A DNA stretch of 64,000 nucleotides from Omphalotus guepiniiformis (Eukaryota > Basidiomycota > Agaricomycetes > Agaricales > Omphalotaceae), in the NCBI GenBank assembly GCA_028554645.1, contig JAQOOI010000006.1, positions 123,876 through 187,875 on the forward strand. The letters are read 5' to 3'. Numbering within the stretch: position 1 is the first letter of the stretch; the number at the start of each line of letters is the position of its first letter. Under the pieces are notes generated by a model, which saw only the letters and a list, made by a program, of their open reading frames with translations, made no database searches and was not told the DNA's origin. A program made the position numbers and the translations under genes. This document shows, in pieces, positions 12,132 to 23,429 of the stretch.

Positions 12132-12159
12132 TCTGCGGATTCAAATGATTGACTGCGGG
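12132..12159 (-). promoter_or_regulatory. Conserved 28-bp upstream block of small-family member 1
   Basis: A 28-bp block containing CCCGCAGTCAATCATTTGAA (minus strand) is identical to 16533-16560, upstream of the paralogous gene, while the DNA between block and start codon is much less conserved. A TATA-like AT tract lies between them. This suggests a retained regulatory site, though recent duplication could also leave it. Confidence 0.5.
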
Positions 12160-12460
12160 CTGAGATAGGGCCGCCTGATGGATTTTCACGGCAGAACTCT
12201 CACGGAATTTCTTACAGTAACTCCAACTCATTCGTAGCGTATCAGATACTGCAGCTTGTCAGTTTGTCATTGATACAGTACCAAATGCAAGGTCAGAGAA
12301 GCGATGTCTTTCAAATTATGTACATGGACTATCTTTATATTGTGCATTACTTGAGTTCAAGAAATAGCTATTCGTCGAGGATGTTCAACTTGCGAGATCT
12401 CCCGACTCCCAAAGATGGTATACCTGTTTCTCTTCCTCACTTGCCATCTACACCAAAACC

Positions 12461-14316
12461 TCAACTTGGAACCCACTCCCCTCCACCAATCACCTCCACA
12501 CCTCTCACAACATACGGGTCCCCAACCTCATCAACAGATATACAATACCTAAACACCCCTTTCCACGAAGGATACTCATCTACATCCTCCTTTCCTTCCG
12601 TGACTATAACCACTTCCCGAAGACTACACTGCGACGACGCATTGGCCCGGAGATGCCGAACTAGCACTTCGCCGTGATTCTTTAACAATTGGTACCTACA
12701 GGTTGCTAGGCTTTTTGGGTCTTGGGGGTTGATGTCGTCGACGGAGTATCTGTGGAGTTGGAGAGTTTCGAGGTTTGGGAGTCTTTCTGAGAGGAGGTAG
12801 TATAATCGGGACTGTATCAGATAGGTCCCCCGATGAGGGTATACAGTGAGTTACAGGGAATCGTTCGAAGTGAAGGAAAACAGAGAGAGAGCGACATACC
12901 ATATCTGAGCGACGGTCAACATAACACTTAAAATGTGTTACTTGCGGACAAGCTTCCACAACATGCCTAACAACCGACAAATCCAACCCAGGATTATCCC
13001 ATTCCCTCCAATACTCATGATCCCATTCTCTCCAATGTGAATGACCTCTCCCAAGAACCTCTCGATTCCGATATTCAATCAAACTCAACCGTCGTATACA
13101 CGGTTTCAACCTCAATGCTTCTGAGAGTAAGAACAATTGTGAATGTCCGTACATGATGTATGGACTTGGGATGATGACTTCGAGGTCGGTGAATATGGGA
13201 TCGGGGGTGTGACATAGGGCGATGCAGGTGTCGATTCGACCGCTGTAGGAAGTTATGTCGGGGATGAGGTTTTCTGGGAATGGTGAGCCGATTCGATATG
13301 CGCCGAGTCGGGATCCGAAGTACTTCAAGTGTTTGATGTTAGGGTGGTGTGAGAGAAGAGGTAGATAGTTGATAATATTGACCGGAGGCCGGGCACATCT
13401 TGCGGGAGTGTTTATGGAGAGTGAAGTAAGGGCTCGGAAATTCATCCTTTTGAGTACTTCGTTGACAGAGTCAACGTATGGATGATCCAATTTAGGAATG
13501 TTTAGTGAGAAGTTTGTTAGGTTTGAGCAAGAATTGATGACGAGTTCCAGTAGATCGGCAAAATAAGTAGATTGGTGATGACCTACATTAAAGATAAAAG
13601 GTCGTAAAGTTGTCACCCCCATGCAAAGCTCAAAGTAACCACTCACATTCGCCGGAATCAGCAAATATTCCAAGTTCTAATGATTTTAGTTTTGGTTTCA
13701 GTAACGATCTCTGTTGAACACCAAAGAACATAAATTAGCTCAACACTAGTGATAGCAGGCTTTCGCGATATACACATACCAGCATACACAAGCTTTCCTG
13801 TGCGTCACAATCTATGAAATCGCACTTCAAAGACAACGTAACGAGATCCTGAAAGTGACCAAAGTCTATGTTCCCGAACACAGTGGTGAAGGGTAGACAA
13901 GGAGAGACGAGAACCAACTCCCTCAAAATTGGGTTGTTCCCAGGAGCTTGATCAATCATATTTCGCAAAGCATTAACCACGTCTCTCTCAAAATCTTCAC
14001 GTCTCCCAGCAATCCCGCTGTCCGACATGACGTCTGAGTCATGCTTGATGTCAAACTCTAGAGTTATCTTCTTCACGAATGATGCCGGATGAGGAGTGTG
14101 CATCGGAGCTCGAGTTCGGGATGATGGAGTGAGAGAAAGGGTGGGTAAGGCACGGTTATCCACGGATGTGTAGAGTATAGGTATATAAATGGCGTAGTTT
14201 TGTTTGCATGTCTGAGCAAGATGAGATATGATTGAATGATCTGAGGCATTCAGTTCACCTATTAAGCGGCGAAGCTCGATGGGTAGGTCGTTGAAGCTGA
14301 AGCCTCGGGAAGACAT
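12461..14316 (-). CDS. F-box-like protein, copy A (544 aa)
   Basis: Four exons, 13780-14316, 13647-13710, 12900-13582 and 12461-12811, join in phases 0, 1 and 0. Every junction matches the paralog at 25945-27720, including identical lengths of exon 2 (64 bp) and exon 4 (351 bp). The N-terminus FSFNDLPIELRRLIGELN followed by HLAQTCKQNY is an F-box-like motif, which in this class binds Skp1 of SCF ubiquitin ligases. The rest has weak leucine-rich spacing (LTSLSINTP, LTNFSLNIPKL), typical of the expanded agaricomycete F-box families whose substrates are unknown. Compared with copy B it has about eight extra residues near residue 95. No stop or frameshift was found, so it is probably functional. 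The start is the ATG aligned with copy B; an in-frame ATG ten codons upstream exists. Confidence 0.8.
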
Positions 14317-15249
14317 CTGGGAGAGCGGAGTCTGAGCGATCAGCAATTAGCAAATCGCGAGTTCGGGAGAGTTCCTATTGTCTCACCTTTCAGCTGAGCA
14401 AAAGTGGTGCGCAAGGGCATCAGTTTGCGGAAATTCTTACCTTTATATCAATGTACCACATCACGTGTCATGCAAGGACCACAAACCTCCATTGTTCAGA
14501 AAGTGAGGCCACTGCAAGCTTGCTTTGTTCTCCTCGGGGAGGGCGTAACATGGCGGCCAACTTCAAGCTGGAACGCCGATGTAAATCTGTGTCTCTTCCT
14601 GCATGAGAGAGATAATTTTATGTTGATTGTATGCATACCTCCGAATTGATCTACCATAGCCAGCTGTCGCATTTATGGTGAGGGCCTACGCAGTCTAGTA
14701 TCTCCCAAGAAAACATGCCGGACAAGGGCCTTTGACCCTGGCTTAGGATACAAATGTGGAGAGTGTTTCAACAGCATTGTATGTGCCTGAAGTTTTGAAG
14801 GCCCAAGATGCTGGCAGTGTCGATGAATGTGAAGGAGACGAGAGATAGAGAGATGTAACTGTATCCTGGTCCGTGCGTGGGATTTATCCGGATCAGCTCA
14901 GAAAACCGTAAATTTTGTTTTATTTCGGGTACACGAGTACGAGTACAACCTCGTCCTCCTCCTCAAACAGCCTCTTAAGAAAATTCATTCATCCTCGATT
15001 ACTGTAATGATCAGAAAGTACGGGAAGAGTACGAATTTATTCAAACTGATAGTTGGTGGAATTTCTTCCGGATTGCTATCGACTACGAACAGCCAACTCT
15101 TTGAAGGACATACAAGTTTTCACGAGTACTAGCGTTGAAGGACGCGAATACTTCTCAAGTAGGTCCATATAGGATACCTTAAAACTGCTGATTATATCCC
15201 ATACAGAATCGAGAGCCAATTCCTGATGATTTTTATCAACCTAACTATT
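14317..15249. other. Upstream region of F-box copy A
   Basis: No gene is supported. About 14400-14580 aligns in inverted orientation with 25660-25880 upstream of F-box copy B, so it probably holds the shared promoter. The remainder shows no recognisable feature. Confidence 0.55.
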
Positions 15250-15505
15250 CTATGGTTCACCCCTGATACATGCGCGGCTTCTTCACCGTGTTGAGAGCTG
15301 CAAAAAGGTCGGCGACCTAGTTCAGAACAGTGACGTCTGCAGCCTAGGGTCAGACATTCATTTCGTTCTTTACATCGTCCTCTTGCAGTATGTTTGACAT
15401 ATACTCTATTTCGCTCACTTCTGTCTTCTCCCGCGACAACACTTCGCAGAGCGTCAACCCTTATGGTTTTACACCTACCCTTACAGCGTGCTTCTTCTAA
15501 GTATA
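15250..15505 (+). pseudogene. Truncated 5' remnant of an RTA1-like gene
   Basis: The sequence aligns closely with the reverse complement of 24700-24960, the upstream region and exon 1 of the intact RTA1-like gene. It keeps the CAG-ATG start, MFDIYSISLT, and a run similar to the intact TQSENPYGYTPTL, then loses homology inside exon 1. None of the transmembrane exons follow; the sequence passes directly into the 3' flank of the next small-family gene. It is non-functional as an RTA1 protein and marks one end of the inverted duplication. Confidence 0.75.
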
Positions 15506-15603
15506 CAATTCCTCCCCCGACCTGAACCCAGCTATGTACAACTCAATACCTTTGCGCGCTTTCTTAGCGGGCGCAACATCAAACCCAGTCATTTCGTGTT
15601 GGG

Positions 15604-16298
15604 CTACATCTATGCCGCATAACCTCACAGTGAGTAACAACTTCATCACTCCGTGAACGACCGACTAAATACTCACCTGGGTCACCTCTACAGGCGAACT
15701 ACGTACCACATCACCATACCTCCCTCTTTTCGGTCGTGGTCCCCTAGGCCTACGCAAAAGGCCCAGTGACATTGATTCCACGTTCACCTCAGCACCTCCC
15801 AGTGCTCGTGGTATCCATTCCCTCTTCCCATTCCGTGTCGACCCCGGTGTAAGCATCGCACCATGTTCCTTCATGTACCTCCGTTCCCCTGCCTCTGCAA
15901 CGAACTTGACTTCCTCCGAGTCCTGCTGGTTACGCGTTATCGTCTCGCTTAGAATTCTGAGACGTTCTTCCATGTGCGCTACCTCTTCGGGGTCGAGTGT
16001 GTATAGGGTGTCATCGAACTCGAAGGAGTCTGTTGATGTGTTGTCGAATGTGAAGAGTGGGTTTGTGGAAGGTCTAGAAGGTTTATAGGGAGAAGAAGAA
16101 GAAGGACTGTGAATGATGGAGTTCTTGAAGGTGTCACGGTCGTCGTCGGTGTAGGGGGTAGAAGGCTCCGATGAGGAGGAAGAGGTAGGGGATTGTTCTG
16201 AATGGTATCATTTTGTCAATAACTGGTTCTCCAGGAGTGACTAGTGAAGTCTTACGGGCAACGAACGACTTGCTGTAAGCAATGAGTTCTGATATCAT
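15604..16298 (-). CDS. Unknown small protein, family member 2 (189 aa)
   Basis: Exons 16256-16298, 15677-16197 and 15604-15609 (minus strand) join in phases 1 and 0; introns are 58 and 67 bp. The structure is the same as member 1 at 11.2-11.9 kb, including the Met-stop last exon. The product begins MISELIAYSKSFVA, then a Ser-rich segment, FDNTSTDSFEFD, LDPEEVAHMEERLRIL, and the C-terminal LLRRPRGPRPKRGRYGDV. It is hydrophilic with no signal peptide or membrane segment if translation starts at MISE. A longer start 43 codons upstream would add a hydrophobic stretch but is not conserved in member 1. Function is unknown. Confidence 0.65.
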
Positions 16299-16532
16299 CT
16301 TCAATCCGAGTTCGCTGAGGGGAAGACTTCTAAATGCAATTGAGTTGAGTAAAGAGTGGAAGTCGAAGAATGCGAGCACTTCAAACAGTAATAGGCTTAG
16401 TGAACCTTCGATGCGCAATGCGTTCACTTATTTATATACCCTTTAGCTCGTGTCAAAAGCTGTGTAGGATCTTTCCTACCTATGTACCTACTTGCTTCGA
16501 AGATCAATCAATATAAATCGAATATCAATCAG

Positions 16533-16560
16533 TCTGCGGATTCAAATGATTGACTGCGGG
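16533..16560 (-). promoter_or_regulatory. Conserved 28-bp upstream block of small-family member 2
   Basis: This block is identical to the one at 12132-12159 and sits about 235 bp upstream of the chosen ATG. A TATA-like TTATATA tract lies at about 16430-16440, between block and gene. Confidence 0.5.
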
Positions 16561-17254
16561 TCAAGAATCCTACATAAGATAGGCTGAGATAGATTTTCAC
16601 CACTCAAGGCTCCCAAGGGTACTTCCGAATCATTCGAGTTTGATAATGTTCATAGCTATCATGTACTACAGGTCCGAGTCTCTTTAATAATAATAGTCAT
16701 ACAATCGATCCAGATTGCGCGTGATTGGTGCTTTTGTCTGTATTTCTGTATCGACTCTCAAATAGCAACGACCGCAGCGGCCAAGTAAATATTAGTATGT
16801 AGCTAGTTCATGGAAACAGTGCACTGCGGGTAATAAGATGCTTCAATAGAGGTTGAGAGGAAGTAAACTTCAAAGGCATGACGGCCTACGGTTGCCAGGT
16901 AATCAAGCAACATCATACCGAACTCCAGAAAACACAATCTATGTAAGTACTTCATCGAAATCCCGCAGCTAGGCTAAAGGCCGAGGGTCGTTTGGAAATA
17001 GTAATACGTTTCGAGAGTTTTGAGGTCAACAACCAATTGGATGAGTCTGGTTCAAGCATTTTTACACCACCGCCGCTCATTCAGCTAAACAATAAACATA
17101 TAACAACCAACTACATACACCAAATACATAAAGTACTAAACTGACACACCATACATCCTCCATCCGAAATACATAACCAACAACCAAAATACATACATAC
17201 ATAAATACCGTTGAGCACTCCCCCTCCCTTCCCCCAGAAACGAACCATTACGCG

Positions 17255-18207
17255 TTACGAATTACCCCACAGGTTCAAACTAGGAAGCGGCCTTACTTTC
17301 GGCCTTGGACTCGGACTCTCACTATGTTCCCTCCTTATCCTACCACTCTCCAATCTCGGACCTCTAGGTTTCAATCGAGTACCCTCCTCACGCGGCGAAG
17401 AGCGCGTTGCGAGAGGAGATTGTGATCGTGCACGCGGCGGCCAGTGTGTTCCTACTATACTATTCTCACTTCTCGAGCTCGAAGAAGCGGAGGGAGAGGG
17501 AGAGGGAGAGGAATTAAGATCTCTAGGATTAAGCCTGCGCTCAACATATTCGTCGTGGTGTTTGCTGGAAGTGGCAGTGGAAGTGGAAAGGCCGCGCTGC
17601 CGGGAGTAACTGTTGTAGAGTGTACTGTCACTCCAGTTACTATCCGATTTCTCGGTGAAATTCCCTCGGTATCGTGAGCATGGGGTATTAGGACTTTGAT
17701 CTATACCATGCGACGCATTGGAGCTGGGCCCACTAGAATGACTGGAGTCGAAGGAGGACGAGAAGGAGGAAGGGGAAGGGGAATAAGGGAATGAGAAAGG
17801 CAGTGGTGATGATGGTAATGAAGCCGATAGAGGCGTTGATGTGTTTATGAGGATTGTGAGCTGCGATGAGCTGCTGTTAGGTAGGGAGTAGGTGGGGCTA
17901 GGGACGGAAGGGAAGGAATTGATGAGTGCGCTGATGTCGATGCTGATTGAGTGGATTCGTTCTGTGAAGGGAGGTAAGTTTCTGTTTCGTTAATCCTTTA
18001 TGGAGAGGGAAGAAAGAGAGGGTGCTCACTGCGGTGGTGCTTAGTAGGTGTCGATGACATGGCAGATTGTAGGGGACCAGCAGAAACAGCGTCGCGTAGG
18101 AAATTTAGATAAATCGACCTCGGGAATTTGGACAGATCAGAGATCACAGTGGGGTCGAAAAGGCCCTGATACATAGTCCCAGTGTCTTCTATATATCTTT
18201 GTATCAA
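17255..18207 (-). CDS. Unknown Ser/Pro-rich protein, distant member 3 of the small family
   Basis: Two exons, 18030-18207 and 17255-17961, join in phase 1 across a 68-bp intron (GTGAGC donor). The exon 2 frame stays open for 235 codons to a stop at 17255. The product is about 294 aa from the first ATG, or 245 aa from an internal ATG at 18060 (MSSTPTKHHR). It is dominated by Ser and Pro runs. Its C-terminal LKPRGPRLESGRIRRE resembles the RRPRGPRP.SGRY motif of the two genes at 11.2 and 15.6 kb, and the first intron has the same phase. It lies in the same cluster and orientation, so I infer a diverged third member. No domain is known. Confidence 0.6.
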
Positions 18208-19943
18208 AATTCAGCGGCCTCAGGGCCCAGCAGTGTAATCCTGTGATCCATCAATGCAACGCAACGGCCATAGTTTCAAGCCGCCCGTTCTGAGACCGCA
18301 GCGGAAATCAACAGTTAGTACAACATCATTTATCATGTATCATGTATCAGGCATCAGCGCCCTGGGCTGTGAAGAGTAGCATCGGAGGATCTTCATGGAG
18401 AATTCGTTATATGAGTATATAGTCTTCCAGGGTTTGACGATATCAGAGAATGAATCTGGGGTTTCTACGTAGGTGAGTGTGAAGAAGCTGGACAAGTAGG
18501 AGCAGATGGATCATGATGGTTGGGTACCAAGAGCGACCGGTGACCGCCGGCTTCAAGTTTGGTTTTCGGATCACAATGGCTTACATAAGTCCTTTTCACC
18601 TCCGACCAGCGAACTGATCTCTAACTCTTCATTCTAGCCTTTCTACCTGACTTTCACCTTGCTTGGCAAGCTATCATATATCAAGCTCAAAGCAAGTCAC
18701 CTTGAACGAAAAGCCCTGCTGAAGTGACAGCTTGACATTTTTCATTCCGACATGTTCAAGTTCTTTGGAATACATTGAATTTATGCCGTTAGGGCCTTCC
18801 TCACGGAGAAAGAGGGATGAAACATATAGAAAGTAAATGCACATCGATGGTTCTACTATGCTATAAGTGGCATATACGATGGAGAAATGCGAGGTGAAGA
18901 TGGTACGACACCAGTTGGGGAGCTCGTGACCATGGATGGTGCGTTTCCGTGTATCCTAGAGGAGTCGAATGACAATAATGTGCGAACTATTATGTAGTAC
19001 AACAGCACTCAGCACCGTCTTTTGCGCAGCCTAACCTAATTTGAACCTGATACGCTTTCTCCGCCAGTGGCGGCACTGAGGACGAAGATCACTGTGGCTA
19101 GGACGATACCCTGGCTGGTTGCTGTGTCCTACGAATGGAGGTGCTGCAGCAGGACTCGGGACGACTTTCAATATCTAGAACTGCCAGTGAGGAGCTTCCT
19201 GGAGAGTATATTCCGATCCAGAGATCCTGCAGCTGTCCATCGAAGATTCAGAATCAGTGCAGAATGGGATACACTAAATACGAGCGCCGAGTCTCTCTGT
19301 GTTCCTGCTATGTCGTTTTCCTTCTCACTCACCCTCAGGCTTTCTTCCTGTTTCACCGCTGCTCTATCTGCGCCCGGGAGATGACAGGGTTGAACTCGGC
19401 CGCAAAGAGTTGGTATCTGTACACATGTGCTCTGATTTACAGATGGTTTCGTCGTGCTGTACGAGCGTGACAGGTGCAATAAGTGGATATTCGTACACAT
19501 GTGCTGTCCACGCTCGTACACTGATAGTAAGTACATGCGGAACATCTCTGGTATGATAATTCGAGCTCTTTCCTGACTTAACTCTCGATATCGGAATTAC
19601 AGGTACCAAACATGACTGGTGTTGATACCTCTAATGATTTGAGACAAACCTATCAGAATCATTAAGGGAGCGTTGCGAACAGCAGTACCTCGTACATGAG
19701 GTTCGGCAGATCGGATCAGAAAAATGGCTCTCTCAGATGGCCGGGTTGATCTACTGTATGTAGATCCAAAAGGCACACAAGATATATTGTACAGCGTGAT
19801 TTCTATATTACAAGTTCGTCAGTGTCAAATGAAAGGTAACGCAAAGCGGATAGTCAGCGAATGTATGCCAGTACGAAAAAACGTTGAAAGAAAGTCTCAA
19901 GTAATCGTCAAGTCCATGAACCGAGTTTGCAACGAACGTGATT
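18208..19943. other. Interval without a supported gene
   Basis: Short overlapping frames on both strands at 19.07-19.61 kb have no paralog, domain or clean splice pattern. Nothing else is recognised. The left part is the upstream region of the gene ending at 18207. Confidence 0.55.
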
Positions 19944-22547
19944 TTACTCGTCTGAAAAGATAGACAACGGTCGACTAAGTCTCGCTGAATCAGGAGACCC
20001 CCAGGGTCTTAATCCAGAAAAACTTATACTACCACCTTTCTGTCGTGAACCCGGTCGTCCATGTTCAGAAGATTTTGAATTGCTTCCCGCGGTAAGAGGT
20101 CGAGATACTGGACTCTGGAACGGATCAGGAAGGCTATAGTTGTCCGGTATCGGGGAGAACATGGTATCTGCTCCGGGTTGCCCGCCGGTGGCACCTTGAG
20201 GTATTGGTGATCCAGGGATGGCAGGAGTATGTGGAATGATTGGAGTCATCGGTACAAAACCTAATGGGAGTTCGTCGTCGGGTAGACGGATAGTGATTGG
20301 ACTGTTTGGAATTGGTGTGGATGTCGAAAGACGAGTAACGCCGCGTGTTGCTTCGAATACGATGTTATTGGGTAATGCGATGGGTCTGGTGGCATCTACT
20401 GGTGAAAGGAGAACCGGGTTGAGAGTCGAGCTACTTGAAGCACTGTCCGTAGGGGGCTGCGACTGTCCATGGAGTGAGTCATACAATGCAGCGTTGAAAA
20501 GCCGAGACAATACTTACTGGGGGTTCAATTTCGATAGTCGGAGCAGGACTTGAATACGAGCGACGGAACTGTCTCCTCAACCAAGAAAGCGGCGTTTTGA
20601 TTCGAGATGGCTCTGGTGGTGATACAGGATCCTGTGAGTCGATCCTTGGTGCACTCGTCGGTGTATTCGGTTGACTTGAAAGTAGTTGATCGGCTCGTAG
20701 AGGTGTGGGCATAACGATCTCCCTGCGTTCACGAGGCCCACCGTTGACGCGTGGTGATCGGACTCGGAACGGACTGACAGCGCGCCGGGACGGAGATGAC
20801 TAGAGAACCAGAGTAAAACGGGTGTTCTGAAAATGAGAGAAGAAACGTAGAGAACACATGATAGAGATAGAAGGGTACCAGAAGTGAATGGGTAGGATAC
20901 ATTCAGGATATGTGGGAGTGAACGAAGGGACAGAAGAGAATAACGTACTTCATTTGCAGGAGCATTTTCAACTCCCGGGGAAGCAACATTGCGCCATTCC
21001 TCGAACGCTCGGCCGGACCCTGTACCAGGTGTAACGCTTCCCCGTCGCTCCGGAACGCCATCGTTACCATTAACCTCTTCCGTCTCCCTATATCCATCTC
21101 GATCTTCCCTTGTAGCACTGTCCCTCGGAGAACTGAGAAGATCGTATTCTGAAATTCTGGTGGAAGCTCTCGAGATGTTCGACAGCGTTCTGTCTCTAGC
21201 TCCGCGCTCACGATTACTCGCTTCGAAGCCAACACCTGCCTGATGCTCAGAAGGCCCAGGAGTCCTTGGCGGAACCGGAACACTGAGCTCGTGTGGTGGA
21301 GGCATAGGTATAAAACCGTTTCTGCCGGGAGTCATAGTGGGAATGTAGTTATCGGGCGGGGGAATGATTGAATAATGAGACATCGATGGGCTTGGAGGTG
21401 CTTCGTATGTTGAAATAGGATGAATGTCTTCCGGTGAGCTTCCAGGGACAGATCCAGTTTCCGTGGGTGCTCTAGCACTCTGGCGGGAGGTGCGGGATGG
21501 AGCTCGTTGGAAAGCTGGGGCGGGGGTACGATTCCGTACGGAGGACGAAGATTGAGCTCGATTAGACGGAGGTGGCCTTGGTGGGTGTTGGACGGGTGTG
21601 GGTGTTGTCGATGTTCGGATTGGAGGTGGAGTCGTGTGTGATGCGACGATGGGAGCGGAACCTCTTCGGGGCCTGTGATAGTAATTAGATTCGGCAAATA
21701 CAAGTATCAAGCTATACATCACCTTGACGTCGTTCTCGTTCGTGGTGTGGAAGTTGTCGGGGTTGAAACATCTTCGTCATCTACAGAACTTGTTGATGGT
21801 ACGTTGAAGCTCGTGGCCCGCTTCCTTGTAAACCGACTGAAAAATCCGCTGTCCACTTGAGACTTCTCCATCCCTTCCTTGAACCCAATGTCCCAGCCTT
21901 CCTCCCAACCCCTGCGTAACATCTTCTCTCCTTGCAAAGCACGTAGTCTCTGCTTCAGTCTAGTGGCATTAGCTTCGGCTTTCACACGAGCTTGGTCCAC
22001 GTTCTTGACTACCTCGTTGGCTCGATTGATCTCTTTCTGTGCGAGATCAAGCTGAACACGATGCAGCCTCAGGCTCTCCTGCGTATCACGGAGCTCAGCC
22101 TCCAGCTCCGTCTTCTCTTTCGCAAGAGAAGTGAATCTGGCTAGCAGCTCCTCTTGTTGGACCTCCAACGTAGCGTTACGTGAGGTGACAGTTGTGAGTC
22201 GCTCGTTCGTCAGTAGAAGTAATGCAGCGAGGGAACGTGAGGAGTGGCGAGAATGATGGGAGCCAGAATGAAGGGGATTGGAGTCCTTGAAACCTTCTCG
22301 ATCTCGTTGGGGCTCCTTCAAGTAACGAGATTGGCGACCGTTACTGCGTCTGAATGATTCATTGTGACCGCTCGAAGTCCATGGAAAACCAGAACTTTTC
22401 GACTCTGAAGATGGAGATGATCCTCCGTCCTGACCAGAGGTTTTAGGCGGGTAATTGACCCTGTATCGCGACAGACAAATTACATTGATATTTGGCGATT
22501 AAATTCTGAGAAGGAAGGACGCACGGCTCTCGAGGATTAAAATCCAT
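19944..22547 (-). CDS. Coiled-coil, Pro/Ser-rich hypothetical protein (761 aa)
   Basis: Five exons, 22525-22547, 21723-22460, 20949-21672, 20518-20799 and 19944-20462, join with phases 2, 2, 0 and 0. The tiny first exon encodes MDFNPREP. Residues about 70-170 form a strong coiled coil: a Leu/Glu/Lys/Arg heptad-like run containing RNATLEVQQEELLARFTSLA and KQRLRALQGEKMLRRGWEE. The segment GWDIGFKEGMEKS follows. The remaining ~550 residues are disordered, rich in Pro, Ser and Arg, with many SP/TP and RxxS sites that suggest kinase control, and end PLSIFSDE. No enzyme domain is seen. It looks like a basidiomycete-restricted scaffold-type protein; location and partners are unknown. Intron 3 (149 bp) is longer than its neighbours and may contain an alternative exon. 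Confidence 0.78.
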
Positions 22548-23429
22548 ATTCCATCAAATACGAGCAGGTTTATTGAAATTTGTACCGCCAATATCTGGTT
22601 GACTGAAGGGCCACAGGAGCGCAAGACGAGGGAAGCGACGCGTAAAGATGAGGGCCTATATGCTGCATGAAGCACTCATGAAGGGCCTAAAACTAACTTC
22701 GATAAGAACATGTTATACTTAAAGACCAGGCGAAAACTTGGAGTCAATCAATGCCGGCTACACGTGTTTTGTGCATGTACATTGTATGTCTCGCCGACAC
22801 TCGGGACCCATCTGAATGAACACGAGGCATACGCACCTTGCGAAGTAGATATAAGGTATCGAGCGAATGTGAATGTGAAGGTCGAGGAGAAAGAAAGTGT
22901 CGTGTTGTGGCTATTGTTCGACTTGGACCCCTCAGGGATTCCATGGGAAAAGAGCTCCAACAGCGACGTTCACCGGCGAGAAATCGGATGAAGGCCCCCA
23001 GGTACAGCTACCAACGATCAAATCTAGAAGAATGTTCTAAATGAGAACACGAGAACAGTGACGAAGCAGAGTTCTTTGTACCCAATCCTATCATATCTTG
23101 ATTCTCTGAGCTTCGTTCGTGAAAGTGTAGAAGTGAGTGGCAGGAAGCGCCCATCTTAATCCATCGATTTAGCACGTGGATGTATGCCGTACGTACTCAC
23201 CAAAGGGCAGTATCAAGGCCACCTATCGTACTGTGAGTGCCTGCTATGGCAGGTAGCTTATTAAAACACACGTATATTATGAATGAGTGACTATGGGTCA
23301 ATAGATAAAATAGATTCTGGTAGCGATTCATGAAGTCCGTGGGTACAATTTAAGGAACCTAAAAGAAAGGAACTTGGGCTGCCGTCGTGCCATTCCTACG
23401 CTTCGTTGAGTCGTGTACAACGATTATGG
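22548..23429. other. Interval without a supported gene
   Basis: It holds the promoter of the coiled-coil gene on the left and the 3' flank of the RTA1-like gene on the right. Short overlapping frames around 22.7-23.0 kb have no supporting features. Confidence 0.55.

Larger units (their letters stand above)
12395..15505. repeat. Inverted segmental duplication, arm A
   Basis: This arm carries an F-box gene (minus strand), its upstream region and the 5' end of an RTA1-like gene (plus strand). The same series occurs in opposite orientation at about 24700-27750. Homology starts 3' of the F-box stop (CCATCTTTGGGAGTCGGGAG shared) and ends at about 15505, where the RTA1 copy breaks off inside its first coding exon. 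The arms differ by many substitutions and small indels, so the duplication is not recent. Confidence 0.8.

Noticed and set aside
17211..17677. Plus-strand frames opposite the minus-strand Ser/Pro-rich gene
   Set aside because: They are antisense shadows; the minus-strand frame is spliced, longer and shares the PRGPR motif with neighbours.
19067..19610. Overlapping frames on both strands suggesting a gene
   Set aside because: Composition and overlap look like chance; no domain, paralog or intron chain supports any frame.
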